Shown here: piece by piece, positions 33,497 through 46,071 of the stretch
Position numbering within the stretch: position 1 is the first letter of the stretch
How the letters are laid out: each line of letters starts with the position of its first letter
Assembly (NCBI GenBank): GCA_902557965.1
Contig: CACECK010000002.1
Span: 1-64,000 of the forward strand
Length of the DNA: 64,000 bases
Direction of reading: 5' to 3'
Source of the DNA: an uncultured SAR86 cluster bacterium
GTDB lineage: Bacteria; Pseudomonadota; Gammaproteobacteria; Magnimaribacterales; D2472
Notes under the pieces: generated by a model
Seen by the model: the letters and a program-made list of their open reading frames with translations, nothing else
The model's database searches: none
What the model was told of the DNA's origin: nothing
Position numbers and translations under genes: made by a program

Positions 33497-34093
33497 TTTT
33501 TTTAAGCAAACTATCGTATCAACTCTGTCAAAATCATTAAATCCATTTTTAAGTGCATGCATATACACCTCATAAGGTGCTTGACCTCCATCTTCTGGAT
33601 TTTCGAAGATATCGTGAATAACCATGGCACCACCTGAAATGATTTTTTCATGCCATGATATAAAGTCATTCATTGCTGTTTCAAGTGAGTGTCCGCCATC
33701 AATAAAAACCATTGCAAGTGGAGAATTCCAACTTTCTGCAACACGTGATGATTCATTGACTATAGGAACGATATTCTTTATTCCAAAATTATTAATATTT
33801 TCTAAAAAAAGAGGAAAAGAATTTATTCTTTTTGAGAGTGCATCAAAAATCTCTATATCAAAATATTCTTCATTGACTTGATGCTCTTCTGACCCCATGT
33901 GATGATCAATAGTATAAACATACTGATTATTCGCCTGGGCACCTTCAGATAAAAACATTGAAGATTTACCACAATAAGTTCCTATTTCTAGAAGAGGACC
34001 GTATTCAGAAAATTTTCTAGCCCATTTATAGAGTGCTTTGCCTTCGTGCTCAGGCATAAAACCCTTTATGTCTTTATATTTTGCAAGATTCAC
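33491..34093 (-). CDS. Class I methyltransferase, Methyltransf_24 type
   Basis: 200-residue SAM-dependent methyltransferase-like protein. Motif I is LEIGTYCGKSS (35-45), the acidic residue after strand 2 is in TIDHHMGSEEH, and the motif MVFIDGGHSLETAMNDF is characteristic of the group often found beside glycosyltransferases and cephalosporin hydroxylase-like enzymes. The substrate is unknown. It overlaps the end of the acyltransferase gene by 4 bases, so these two form a minus-strand pair facing the glycan cluster. Confidence 0.8.
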   Translation of the reverse strand: MNLAKYKDIKGFMPEHEGKALYKWARKFSEYGPLLEIGTYCGKSSMFLSEGAQANNQYVYTIDHHMGSEEHQVNEEYFDIEIFDALSKRINSFPLFLENINNFGIKNIVPIVNESSRVAESWNSPLAMVFIDGGHSLETAMNDFISWHEKIISGGAMVIHDIFENPEDGGQAPYEVYMHALKNGFNDFDRVDTIVCLKKS

Positions 34094-34962
34094 TTATATA
34101 AATCCGTTTTACCTAATGTTGATTTGAACCTTCTATGTTGCCATAGATACTCATGAGGAAAATTACGGATCTTTTCCTCAATATAATTATTTAAACTCTG
34201 AGTAAATTTAATCTCATCCTGATTATCAAAAAATATCTCTTCAATATTCAATATTAACAAACCAGCATCAATGTAACTATTTAGAAAGTATGCTTTACAA
34301 CCTGTTGAATTAATTAATTTATAGGGAGCAGAAATTGTCGCTGCTGGTTTATTAAAGAAATCAATCTCAATTGATCTTTTAAGTCCATAATCTTGATCCG
34401 GTGCATAAAGCACTGTCTTACCTTTTTTTAACCATTTAATAAAAGTAAAAGTATTTTTTCTGTCTGTAATTCCCTTCATACTCTTGAGCCTACCCGTCTT
34501 TTGAAGCAATTCAAATTCAGGAGAGTTGTGCTCACGCTCTATGCCATATATGTCACAATTCATTGCCAAGATTCTAGTATCAAGCTCAAGATGTAGAGAG
34601 TGCTTAAAAAACAAAAGCACACCATTTTTGTTCTCTTGTTCTTTAGCTAATTTTCCTAACCCATTGATCCTGTAGCTTATATTTTTTTCTATTCTTTCGT
34701 TGCTCCAAAACCATGAAACGCCTGTATCGAAGAGTATATTGCCAGAAGAAATTACATTTTTTTTATATAAATTATTTCTCTCCAATTCATTTAACTCTGG
34801 AAAACATAGATCAATATTTATTTTACTGAACTTATTCCTTTTAAATGGCAGCATCAATAAAATGTTTCCTAATATATTTCCTAATATTAAATGTATTCTT
34901 CTTGGAAGAAGCACCGCAATTTTCCACAAAAAGACAATGATTTTTAAAATTAGATTATTCAT
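34090..34962 (-). CDS. Lipid A-type acyltransferase (LpxL/HtrB family)
   Basis: 290-residue inner-membrane acyltransferase of the lauroyl/myristoyl transferase family, which adds secondary acyl chains to lipid A. A hydrophobic N-terminal anchor covers about 5-40. The catalytic HX4E motif is His121-Glu126 (HSLHLE). Conserved PDQDYG and the terminal YLWQHRRFKS fit the family. Which acyl chain it transfers, or whether it is LpxL or LpxM, cannot be told. It is divergent from waaA across 46 bases, consistent with a shared role in LPS core and lipid A assembly. Confidence 0.85.
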   Translation of the reverse strand: MNNLILKIIVFLWKIAVLLPRRIHLILGNILGNILLMLPFKRNKFSKINIDLCFPELNELERNNLYKKNVISSGNILFDTGVSWFWSNERIEKNISYRINGLGKLAKEQENKNGVLLFFKHSLHLELDTRILAMNCDIYGIEREHNSPEFELLQKTGRLKSMKGITDRKNTFTFIKWLKKGKTVLYAPDQDYGLKRSIEIDFFNKPAATISAPYKLINSTGCKAYFLNSYIDAGLLILNIEEIFFDNQDEIKFTQSLNNYIEEKIRNFPHEYLWQHRRFKSTLGKTDLYK

Positions 34963-35008
34963 TTAATATAAAATTGTATTATTACATTAATAGTTTAAAT
35001 TATTATCA

Positions 35009-36581
<1,573 letters not shown>

Positions 36582-36587
36582 ATAATT

Positions 36588-37523
36588 ATTAACACTAAAA
36601 AACCAATTATATTTTTATTTGGGCCAACAGCCTCTGGAAAAACTGATTTAGCAATTGAGCTTATTAAAAACTTTTCGGTTGAGTTGATTAGCGTTGATTC
36701 TGTAATGGTATACAAAGATTGCAACATAGGTTCAGCAAAACCAGATGAAAAGACACTAAAAAAATTTCCACATCATTTAATCAGTTTAAAAAGTCTTGAT
36801 AATGTTTTCACAGTTTCTGATTTTTGTGAGAGTGCAAATAAATTAATAATAGAAGCTCATAAAAATGGAAAATTGCCAGTTTTAGTTGGTGGATCAATGA
36901 TGTACTTTAAGTCATTGTTTGATGGTATTCATGATTTACCGGATAGAGACGAAGAATATAGAGAAGAACTTAAAAAATTAAAGAACAATAATTCAGACGG
37001 CTATCTTTACAAAATTTTAAAAGACACTGATCCGGTTTACGCCAATTTTATTAATAAGAATGATGATATGAGAATCATCAGAGCGTTAGAGATCTATAAA
37101 AATTCTCATAAAAAAATGAGCGATATTTTAAAAGAAAAACCAACAAATGGTGCAAAGCATAAATATGATATTCATCAGTTTGGGATTCATTTTGATAGAA
37201 ACATACTTCACAAAAGAATTAAAGAAAGATTAATTAGTATGCTTGATCAGGGCCTAATTGATGAAACTAGCAATATTTTAAAAAATTATAGATTATCTGA
37301 TGATCATCCAATTAAGAAAGCTGTAAATTATAAGCAAGCTTTTGATTTTCTTCGTGGTAAATATCCTGAGGATGTGATGCTAGATAAATCATTATACGCA
37401 ACAAGACAATTAGCCAAAAGACAAGATACGTGGATGAGAGGATGGGAAAAATATACAGCACTTAAAGACGGAAACCCAAAAATACTCTTAAATAGTGTCA
37501 AAAACATAGTAAGTTCACTTTAA
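36588..37523 (+). CDS. miaA: tRNA dimethylallyltransferase MiaA, probable non-AUG start
   Basis: Transfers a dimethylallyl group to A37 of tRNAs that read UNN codons. The first ATG in frame (36684) lies inside the fold, after the P-loop. Upstream, still open in frame, is IIFLFGPTASGKTDLAIEL, the essential P-loop. Between the glnB stop and the P-loop there is no ATG, GTG, TTG or CTG; only ATA (36582) and ATT codons (36585, 36588) are available. ATT at 36588 would give about 311 residues beginning NTKKPIIF, close to the usual 310-316. Other motifs are SVDSVMVYKDCNIGSAKP and VGGSMMYFKSL. A sequencing error is possible. Confidence 0.85.
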   Translation: MNTKKPIIFLFGPTASGKTDLAIELIKNFSVELISVDSVMVYKDCNIGSAKPDEKTLKKFPHHLISLKSLDNVFTVSDFCESANKLIIEAHKNGKLPVLVGGSMMYFKSLFDGIHDLPDRDEEYREELKKLKNNNSDGYLYKILKDTDPVYANFINKNDDMRIIRALEIYKNSHKKMSDILKEKPTNGAKHKYDIHQFGIHFDRNILHKRIKERLISMLDQGLIDETSNILKNYRLSDDHPIKKAVNYKQAFDFLRGKYPEDVMLDKSLYATRQLAKRQDTWMRGWEKYTALKDGNPKILLNSVKNIVSSL

Positions 37524-37559
37524 ATATAATAATGTGGCCCAACATAAGTTTATAATACA

Positions 37560-37571
37560 GTTATATATAAC
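37560..37571. repeat. Palindrome before hflK
   Basis: GTTATATATAAC is a perfect 12-base palindrome ending 11 bases before the hflK GTG, overlapping the ribosome-site region (GAGG at 37572). A TATAAT box at 37551-37556 precedes it, without a good -35. It may be a promoter or operator or just AT-rich chance. Confidence 0.25.
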
Positions 37572-37582
37572 GAGGTAATATT

Positions 37583-38615
37583 GTGAATTGGGATAATAAA
37601 GATAATGATCCATGGGGTAACAAAAACGATGCTCCTGACTTTGATGAATTAATGAAGAAATTTTCTGCTGTATTGGGCGGAAAGAAATCTTCATCAAATG
37701 GCTCTGGTGGTAATAATTCAGGATTCAACATGCCAGTTGGTAGGGTAATGGCTTATGCACTTTTTGGGCTTTTAGTATTAGCTGGATTTCAGTCTATATA
37801 CGTTGTGGAAGAACAAGAAAGAGCAGTAATACTTCGTTTAGGAAAATTTAATGAGGAACAACAGCCTGGTCTTAACTTTAAAATACCTATAATTGATGAA
37901 AAATTTACTGAGAATGTGACGATCACTAGAAGAGAATCGCAATCTGTAAGCATGCTCACTAAAGACGAGAACATAGTAGATGTTACTGTTTCTGCGCAAT
38001 ACAGAATTGCAAATTTAAAAGATTTTGTTTTAAATGTCAGAGATCCGGAAAACAGTCTAAAACAGGCACTAGATAGTGCGCTGAGATTTGTTGTTGGTGA
38101 TTTTACTCTTGATCAAACTCTGACAGTGGGAAGGCAGAATATTGCACAAGAAGTTCAAGAAAGAATGCAATCTTATCTTGATATATATACAACAGGTTTA
38201 TTAGTTCAGCAGGTAAATATTGAAAAAACAGATCCTCCTTCAGCTGTTAAAGATGCATTTGATGACGTTGTTGCAGCACGTGAAGATAAAGAAAAATTAC
38301 AAAATGAAGCTGAAAGATACGCTTTATCAATAGTTCCTGAAGCAAGAGGAAAAGCTCAAGCAGTAATAAAAGAGGCTGAAGGTTACAGACTTGCAGTTGT
38401 TGCAAATGCAGAAGGGGAAGTTGATAGATTTAATAAATTGCTTGAGGAATATACAAAAGCACCAATAGTTACAAGGGATAGACTATATTTGGATGCACTC
38501 CAATCTGTTTTATCTAACTCGACTAAAGTTATGGTTGATGTTGAAGGAGGGAATAATCTTCTTTACCTGCCTCTTGACAAAATCATGGAAGAAAATAAGA
38601 AAAAAGGAGATGACG

Positions 38616-38623
<8 letters not shown>
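37583..38623 (+). CDS. hflK: HflK, FtsH-associated band 7 protein
   Basis: Inner-membrane SPFH (band 7) protein that with HflC cages and modulates the FtsH protease. 346 residues. A Gly/Ser/Asn-rich cytoplasmic N-terminus is followed by one transmembrane helix at about 53-72, then YVVEEQERAVILRLGKF, the usual start of the SPFH domain, and a long coiled-coil stretch (about 230-285) rich in Ala, Glu and Lys. The start is GTG at 37583 with GAGG seven bases upstream. It overlaps hflC by 8 bases. In many gammaproteobacteria hfq and hflX lie between miaA and hflK; they are missing here. Confidence 0.95.
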
Positions 38624-40708
<2,085 letters not shown>

Positions 40709-40712
40709 TTTT

Positions 40713-41126
40713 TTATTTTAAAGTTTTAAGAAACTTATCAAGACTAACATTAATAAATTTATAAGAATCAGGACTTGAGAATTTTTTTGATAGTCTTAAA
40801 GATTCATCAATAACTACTGGCTTATCCAATTCTCCAAATAACATCTCATTGATTGCAAAATATAATATTGATTTATCTATAAGCTCAAGGCTTGAATTCT
40901 TTATTTTTAAAGAATTAATGGCTGACTCAATCTTTTTTATATTTTTTTCTATTGAAAGAAGTGATTTTGAAAAGAGATCAAAATCAACTTTTTTTGTTTT
41001 ATGTTCTTCTTTAAATTGTGCAATTATATTATCCGCAATTTGATTATCAAATAGCATCTGAAATATTGCTTGGATTAAATATTCACGAGACCTTACGGGA
41101 ATCTTGTAATTAGCTAGATTTTTCAT
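40713..41126 (-). CDS. nusB: Transcription antitermination factor NusB
   Basis: All-helical RNA-binding protein of the rRNA antitermination complex, partner of NusE (S10). 137 residues. The N-terminal REYLIQAIFQMLFDNQ and C-terminal INEMLFGELDKPVVIDESLRLSKKFSSPDSYKFINVSLDKFL regions match the family; the arginine-rich start contacts boxA RNA. Its start overlaps ribH by 17 bases, the standard ribH-nusB pairing. It ends 4 bases from purA (convergent). Confidence 0.93.
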   Translation of the reverse strand: MKNLANYKIPVRSREYLIQAIFQMLFDNQIADNIIAQFKEEHKTKKVDFDLFSKSLLSIEKNIKKIESAINSLKIKNSSLELIDKSILYFAINEMLFGELDKPVVIDESLRLSKKFSSPDSYKFINVSLDKFLKTLK

Positions 41127-41514
41127 TTATAAGGCTAATCAATGCTTCCGTATTTTTACGAGTATTTTTTTCAAGCCGAGCTTGAAGCTGTTCATCATTT
41201 TCAACACAAATTACATTATTGATAATAGAGATATCACAGAATTCTTCAGCAAGTGATCCAATTGATCTAAAAGTTTCACTAGTAACTAAATCATAATGAG
41301 ATGTTTCTCCTCTCACCACAATCCCGTTAAAAATTATGCCGTTAAATTTAGCTTTTTTTAGTTTATTTTTTGCTAATGCGGCAAGCTCAATTGCACCAGG
41401 AGCTTTTGCTTTTTCACATTTAAAGCTTTTTTCTAAAATTTCAACTGAAATATTAACCATATTTGAAATTTTTTCTTCATACCATGAAGTGTGCACAATT
41501 AAGACTTTATTCAT
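41110..41514 (-). CDS. ribH: 6,7-Dimethyl-8-ribityllumazine synthase RibH
   Basis: Penultimate riboflavin enzyme, condensing the pyrimidine and dihydroxybutanone phosphate. 134 residues, shorter than the usual 150-160. Motifs are KAPGAIELAALAK and VVRGETSHYDLVTSE with the catalytic His, and GxxxCVENDEQLQAR region (NVICVENDEQL). Some positions depart from consensus: GETSHYD where GGTPHFD is common. It overlaps ribBX by 8 bases and nusB by 17, so it is part of a tightly coupled operon. Confidence 0.92.
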   Translation of the reverse strand: MNKVLIVHTSWYEEKISNMVNISVEILEKSFKCEKAKAPGAIELAALAKNKLKKAKFNGIIFNGIVVRGETSHYDLVTSETFRSIGSLAEEFCDISIINNVICVENDEQLQARLEKNTRKNTEALISLINEKSS

Positions 41515-42586
41515 TTTTGAATCCTGTTATTTCGATATCAAAACCAGAGACGGCATTATATTTTGTAGGCGTACCCAAGACAGTAATCTTTTTCAAGTTT
41601 AAAGCTCTTAATATTTGGGAACCTACACCAATAACCCTTCGATTGCTTTTAGGCTCAATTTCTTTTTCTTCAAGCTTATTTAACCAATAACTTTTAGCAT
41701 CTCTATGATTTATCAAAACAAAAAGACCAGTTCCTTCATCAGAGATTTTTTTTAAAGAATCTCTTATGGACCAGTTTTTACCTAATTCATCTATACCTAA
41801 AATATCTTGGAGTATGCTTTGAGTTTGCACTCTAACCAATGGAGACTCTGCAGCATTTATATCTCCCTTCGATAGAGAAAAGTGATACTCGTCATATATT
41901 TTGTCTCTCCATACATTTAGCTTAAATTCCCCAAATTCATTTGTAATATTTTTATCAAGCACTGATTCAATAGTTGCATCCACAGAAAGCCTATAGTCAA
42001 TAAGATCTGCAATGGTTCCAACTTTGATACCATTTTCTTTACCAAACTTTAGAAGATCATCTCTTCTGGCCATAGTACCATCATCATTCATTATTTCGCA
42101 TATCACTCCTGCCGACTCACACCCAGCAAGCTTAGCTAAATCGCACGCAGCTTCAGTATGACCAGCTCTACTTAAAACACCTCCTTTCATAGCTTTAAGT
42201 GGAAAAATGTGTCCTGGTTGAACAATGTCTGAAGGTTTGGAATTTTTATCAACAGCAGTTTTAATAGTATGAGCTCTGTCTGCAGCAGATATGCCAGTTG
42301 TAATTCCGTCTGCTGCCTCAATTGAAACTGTAAAAGCAGTCTTATTTGCAGCTCTGTTTTTATTTGTCATCATTTGGAGATCATACTTTTTACAAAGTTC
42401 TTTACTCATTGGTAAACAAATTAAACCTTTACCCTTTGAAGCCATGAAATTAATAATTTCAGGAGTAATTAATTCAGCAGCACAAACAAGATCACCTTCA
42501 TTTTCTCTGGATTCATCATCCAAAATAATTACCATTTTTCCAGCTTTAATATCTTGAATGATTTCTGTAATATTACTTTTTTTCAT
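41507..42586 (-). CDS. ribBX: Dihydroxybutanone phosphate synthase with inactive cyclohydrolase-like domain (RibBX)
   Basis: The N-terminal domain (1-200) is 3,4-dihydroxy-2-butanone 4-phosphate synthase, with acidic metal loop DDESRENEGD (23-32) and RAGHTEAACDLA. The C-terminal domain aligns with GTP cyclohydrolase II but lacks the zinc Cys cluster: after PLVRV the expected Cys-x10-Cys-x-Cys is replaced by a Cys-free stretch (QTQSILQDILGIDELGKN). It therefore probably has no cyclohydrolase activity, as described for gammaproteobacterial RibBX. GTP cyclohydrolase II must be encoded elsewhere. It overlaps ribD by 14 bases; ribE, often located between, is absent. Confidence 0.9.
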   Translation of the reverse strand: MKKSNITEIIQDIKAGKMVIILDDESRENEGDLVCAAELITPEIINFMASKGKGLICLPMSKELCKKYDLQMMTNKNRAANKTAFTVSIEAADGITTGISAADRAHTIKTAVDKNSKPSDIVQPGHIFPLKAMKGGVLSRAGHTEAACDLAKLAGCESAGVICEIMNDDGTMARRDDLLKFGKENGIKVGTIADLIDYRLSVDATIESVLDKNITNEFGEFKLNVWRDKIYDEYHFSLSKGDINAAESPLVRVQTQSILQDILGIDELGKNWSIRDSLKKISDEGTGLFVLINHRDAKSYWLNKLEEKEIEPKSNRRVIGVGSQILRALNLKKITVLGTPTKYNAVSGFDIEITGFKNE

Positions 42587-43592
42587 TTCTTACGAAGGTT
42601 TGCTTTATATCTTGATCAATTTTATAGGACGATTCTAATTTAAAACCATAATTTTCAATAGTTTTATTTTTATCAAACCAATTAACACCTTTTTCACCAA
42701 GTATTTTTTTGGATGTATACACAATAATTTCATCAACCATATCTGTCTCAATAAAGCTTTTTACCAAACTAGGCCCAGCCTCTATAAGAATTGAACATAA
42801 ATCAGAATTTTTGTAAAAATTAATCACTTCTTCTAAATTTGAAGATGTGTGAACATCAACAGAATCCTCATTAAAAAATTGAAATTCATTTTTATTGAAT
42901 TCTTTGCTTGATAGTAATATTTTTTTTGGCTGATTTGATGCAAAGCTAACTCTAGCATTCATTCTAGGATTATCACTTCTTAAGGTATTTCCTCCAGTTA
43001 GAATTGCATCCCTTTCTGCTCTAAGTATTTGCACATCATCTCTTGAAGCCTCAGAAGTTATAATCGTTCTTTCTGTATTATTTAAGTGTGATTTGCCATC
43101 AGCTGATGATGCAATTTTGACTGTTAAGTAAGGCCTCATATTTTTTTGTTTAAAGAAAAAGAATCTATTTTGTCTTTCTACAAGATCAGAACATATACCT
43201 TTTTCTACCTGTATGCCATTTTCTTCTAGAATTTTAATTCCATTGCCTGATACAAGTGGATTAGGATCTATTGAACCTATAACAACTTTCTTAATTCCTG
43301 TTTTTGCGATTGCTTGTGCACACGAACCAGTTTTGCCAACATGACTACATGGTTCAAGAGTACATATTAAAACTAGTTCAGAAAAGGATTTAAATTCCTT
43401 ATCAATTTTTTTCTTTGCATTATTAATTGCATTTATTTCAGCATGATTTTGACCAAATATTTCGTGATAACCTTCAGAAATAATTTTTTCACCTTTTATT
43501 AATATTGCACCAACTACTGGATTAGGTTTGGCAGTGAATTTATATAAATTTGCATTCGAAATAGCTCGATGCATGAACTTTTCGTAATTCAT
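42573..43592 (-). CDS. ribD: Riboflavin deaminase/reductase RibD
   Basis: Bifunctional enzyme catalysing the second and third riboflavin steps. 339 residues. The N-terminal zinc deaminase has HAEINA with the catalytic Glu and LEPCSHVGKTGSC for zinc. The C-terminal NADPH reductase covers about 145-339, with VKIASSADGKSHL, TGGNTLRSDNPRMNAR and IEAGPSLVKSFIE. It overlaps nrdR by 4 bases and ribBX by 14. Confidence 0.95.
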   Translation of the reverse strand: MNYEKFMHRAISNANLYKFTAKPNPVVGAILIKGEKIISEGYHEIFGQNHAEINAINNAKKKIDKEFKSFSELVLICTLEPCSHVGKTGSCAQAIAKTGIKKVVIGSIDPNPLVSGNGIKILEENGIQVEKGICSDLVERQNRFFFFKQKNMRPYLTVKIASSADGKSHLNNTERTIITSEASRDDVQILRAERDAILTGGNTLRSDNPRMNARVSFASNQPKKILLSSKEFNKNEFQFFNEDSVDVHTSSNLEEVINFYKNSDLCSILIEAGPSLVKSFIETDMVDEIIVYTSKKILGEKGVNWFDKNKTIENYGFKLESSYKIDQDIKQTFVRNEKK

Positions 43593-44068
43593 TTTTTTGA
43601 TTTTTTACTTGATGGAGTTTCTTTGTTGAGAGAGTTAATTTCCTCAGAAAAATCTTCAATGTCTTGGAAGTCTCTATAAACAGATGCAAATCTTACATAG
43701 GCCACAGTATCAACCTCTTTTAAAGCATTCATCATAATTTTACCTATTTCAATAGATTTTATTTCTCTTACACCCTTTGTTCTTATCTCCTTTAAAATTT
43801 TCCCAAATATAGTATCTATTTCTTCTGTTGATAGTGGTCTTTTTTCTAAAGCCCTCAACATACCAGCTTTCAATTTTGAACCATTGAAAGGCTGTCTTTC
43901 GCCGTTACTTTTTATAACTCTTGGTAAAGCTAAATCAATTGTTTCGAAAGTTGTAAATCTCGAATGACATACCTCGCATTCTCTTCTTCTTCTAATTTGA
44001 GAACCATCTGCTACAAGTCTTGAGTCTATAACTTTTGTATCTTCGGCTTGGCAAAAAGGACAATACAT
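43589..44068 (-). CDS. nrdR: Transcriptional repressor NrdR
   Basis: ATP/dATP-sensing repressor of ribonucleotide reductase genes. 159 residues. The zinc ribbon uses Cys3, Cys6, Cys31 and Cys34 (CPFCQ, CEVC). The ATP-cone domain follows (LPRVIKSNGERQPFNGSKLKAGMLRAL), then VREIKSIEIGKIMMNALKEVDTVAYVRFASVYRDF. It lies directly after glyA with no gap, the standard glyA-nrdR-ribD arrangement. Confidence 0.97.
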   Translation of the reverse strand: MYCPFCQAEDTKVIDSRLVADGSQIRRRRECEVCHSRFTTFETIDLALPRVIKSNGERQPFNGSKLKAGMLRALEKRPLSTEEIDTIFGKILKEIRTKGVREIKSIEIGKIMMNALKEVDTVAYVRFASVYRDFQDIEDFSEEINSLNKETPSSKKSKK

Positions 44069-45349
44069 TTATAGTTTGTAAACCGGATAATCTGAAGTTA
44101 GTGAATGTACTTCATCTCGAACTCTTTTATGCACTGATTGGTCCTCAAAGTTATCTATGATATCCGCAATCCAATTTGCAACTTGAATGACCTCATTTTT
44201 ACCAAAACCTCTTGTAGTTATTGCTGGCGTCCCAATTCTAATTCCAGAAGTAACAAATGGGGAAGCAGTATCATTAGGGACAGAATTCTTATTAACTGTA
44301 ATATTTACTGTCCCAAGAAGTTTTTCAAGATCTTTTCCAGTTATATTCTTGCTTCTAAGGTCAACAAGTACAATATGATTTTCTGTTCCATTAGACACAA
44401 CATCGATACCTCTAGACATTATTGTTTCTGCTAAGATCTTTGCATTATCTATAACATCTTTAATATAATTTTTAAACTCTGGATCAAGAGCTTCTTTGAA
44501 ACATATAGCTTTTGCAGCAACTACATGCATTAATGGCCCTCCTTGTGACCCAGGAAAAACTGCTGAATTCAATTTTTTTTCTATTTCCTCATTCTTTTTT
44601 GCCAATATTATTCCTGATCTTGGGCCTCTTAGAGTTTTATGAGTTGTAGATGTAACAACATCTGCATATGGAACAGGTGAGGGGTATAAATCAGCCGCAA
44701 CTAAACCAGATACATGAGCCATATCTACAAGAAAATATGCACCTACTTCGTCCGCTATATTTCTAAATCTCTCCCAATCAACAATTCCTGAGAATGCAGA
44801 AAATCCAGCAATAATTAGTTTTGGCTTATTTTCTAGAGCTATTGAACGAACTTCATCATAATCGATATCATTTGTTTTGGGATGCAGCCCATATTGAAGG
44901 CTTTGATAGTTTCTTCCGGAGAAGTTTACTTTTGAGCCATGTGTAAGATGCCCACCATGGTCTAAACTCATTCCTAAAATAGTATCGTTTGGTTTAAGTA
45001 ATGCCAAGAAAGCTGCTGCATTTGCTGATGATCCTGAATGAGGTTGAACATTGGCATAATCCGCTTTGAACAGCTTTTTAGCTCTTTCTATGGCTAGATT
45101 TTCTGCTATATCAACATTTTCACAGCCACCATAATATCTCTTTGATGGATATCCCTCAGCGTACTTATTTGTTAACAAAGATCCTTGCGCTTCTAAGATT
45201 CTTTTAGAAGCGTAATTCTCAGAAGCAATTAATTCAATATGATCTTCTTGTCTTTGAGCCTCATTTTCAAAAGATGCCCAAAGATCTAGATCATAATCTT
45301 TGATTGAAGATGAATCCGAAAAGATAGTATCGCTTTTAAATGATTTCAT
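44069..45349 (-). CDS. glyA: Serine hydroxymethyltransferase GlyA
   Basis: PLP enzyme interconverting serine and glycine, the main source of one-carbon units. 426 residues, standard plus a short N-terminal extension. The PLP lysine is in [30 protein letters not shown] and [11 protein letters not shown] are in the N-terminal part and [12 protein letters not shown] in the C-terminal part. It is the first gene of the minus-strand glyA-nrdR-ribD-ribBX-ribH-nusB operon. The 36 bases to nth show no terminator; no glycine riboswitch was recognised. Confidence 0.98.
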   Translation of the reverse strand: MKSFKSDTIFSDSSSIKDYDLDLWASFENEAQRQEDHIELIASENYASKRILEAQGSLLTNKYAEGYPSKRYYGGCENVDIAENLAIERAKKLFKADYANVQPHSGSSANAAAFLALLKPNDTILGMSLDHGGHLTHGSKVNFSGRNYQSLQYGLHPKTNDIDYDEVRSIALENKPKLIIAGFSAFSGIVDWERFRNIADEVGAYFLVDMAHVSGLVAADLYPSPVPYADVVTSTTHKTLRGPRSGIILAKKNEEIEKKLNSAVFPGSQGGPLMHVVAAKAICFKEALDPEFKNYIKDVIDNAKILAETIMSRGIDVVSNGTENHIVLVDLRSKNITGKDLEKLLGTVNITVNKNSVPNDTASPFVTSGIRIGTPAITTRGFGKNEVIQVANWIADIIDNFEDQSVHKRVRDEVHSLTSDYPVYKL

Positions 45350-45385
45350 ATTTTTAACTTTATATAGGATTTAATTTTATCCCAA

Positions 45386-46039
45386 CTATGGCTTTTTGTG
45401 GATAAAAGGTTTTGTTCTATTAGGATAACATGTTTTACATATGTCACATTTTATTCCATAACATTCTCTCGCTTGACAGTATTCACGACCCCAAAAGATT
45501 ATTTGTAAATGAAGCTTATTCCAAGATGACTCTGGAAATAGTTTTTTTAAGTCCTCTTCTGTTTTTTTTACGTTTTTGCCATTAGTTAAACCCCATCTTT
45601 GAGCAAGTCTATGAATATGAGTATCAACTGCAAAAGCTGGAATCCCAAATCCTTGACTCATTACCACCGAAGCTGTTTTATGTCCGACCCCTGGAAGCGA
45701 TTCAAGATCATTAAAATTATTTGGTATTTTTGAATTAAATTTATTTACGAGAATGTTAGATAAATTTTTAATTGCTTTAGATTTTTGAGGACCTAGGCCA
45801 CAAGGTTTTATAATTTTATAGATTTGATCTCGTGTTAATTTATTCATACTCTCTGGAGTAGAAGCTTTTGCAAAAAGTTTTGGAGTGATTTGATTTACTC
45901 TTTCATCAGTACATTGCGCGGACAAAAGTACGGCAACTAATAGAGAGAAGTTATCCTTATGATCTAATGGAATAGGAGTTTGTGGATATTTTTTATCCAG
46001 CAATTTTTTTACAATATTCGCACGCTCGGATTTCTTCAT
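45386..46039 (-). CDS. nth: Endonuclease III Nth
   Basis: Base-excision glycosylase/AP lyase for oxidised pyrimidines. 217 residues. The helix-hairpin-helix LPGVGHKTAS holds the catalytic Lys and VDTHIHRLAQRWGL the catalytic Asp. The C-terminal 4Fe-4S cluster is Cys-x6-Cys-x2-Cys-x5-Cys spread over CQARECYGIKCDICKTCYP, where one extra Cys is present. It is divergent from the small protein gene, start codons only 32 bases apart. Confidence 0.97.
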   Translation of the reverse strand: MKKSERANIVKKLLDKKYPQTPIPLDHKDNFSLLVAVLLSAQCTDERVNQITPKLFAKASTPESMNKLTRDQIYKIIKPCGLGPQKSKAIKNLSNILVNKFNSKIPNNFNDLESLPGVGHKTASVVMSQGFGIPAFAVDTHIHRLAQRWGLTNGKNVKKTEEDLKKLFPESSWNKLHLQIIFWGREYCQARECYGIKCDICKTCYPNRTKPFIHKKP

Positions 46040-46071
46040 TTGGATAAATGTAGCATAATATTTTGTGTTTA

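Noticed and set aside
36684-37523. miaA starting at the ATG at 36684.
   Set aside because: This would delete the P-loop that lies in frame just upstream; the gene must begin earlier.
38493-38615. Long upstream extension of hflC.
   Set aside because: It overlaps hflK out of frame and has no ribosome site; ATG 38616 has AAGGAG upstream.
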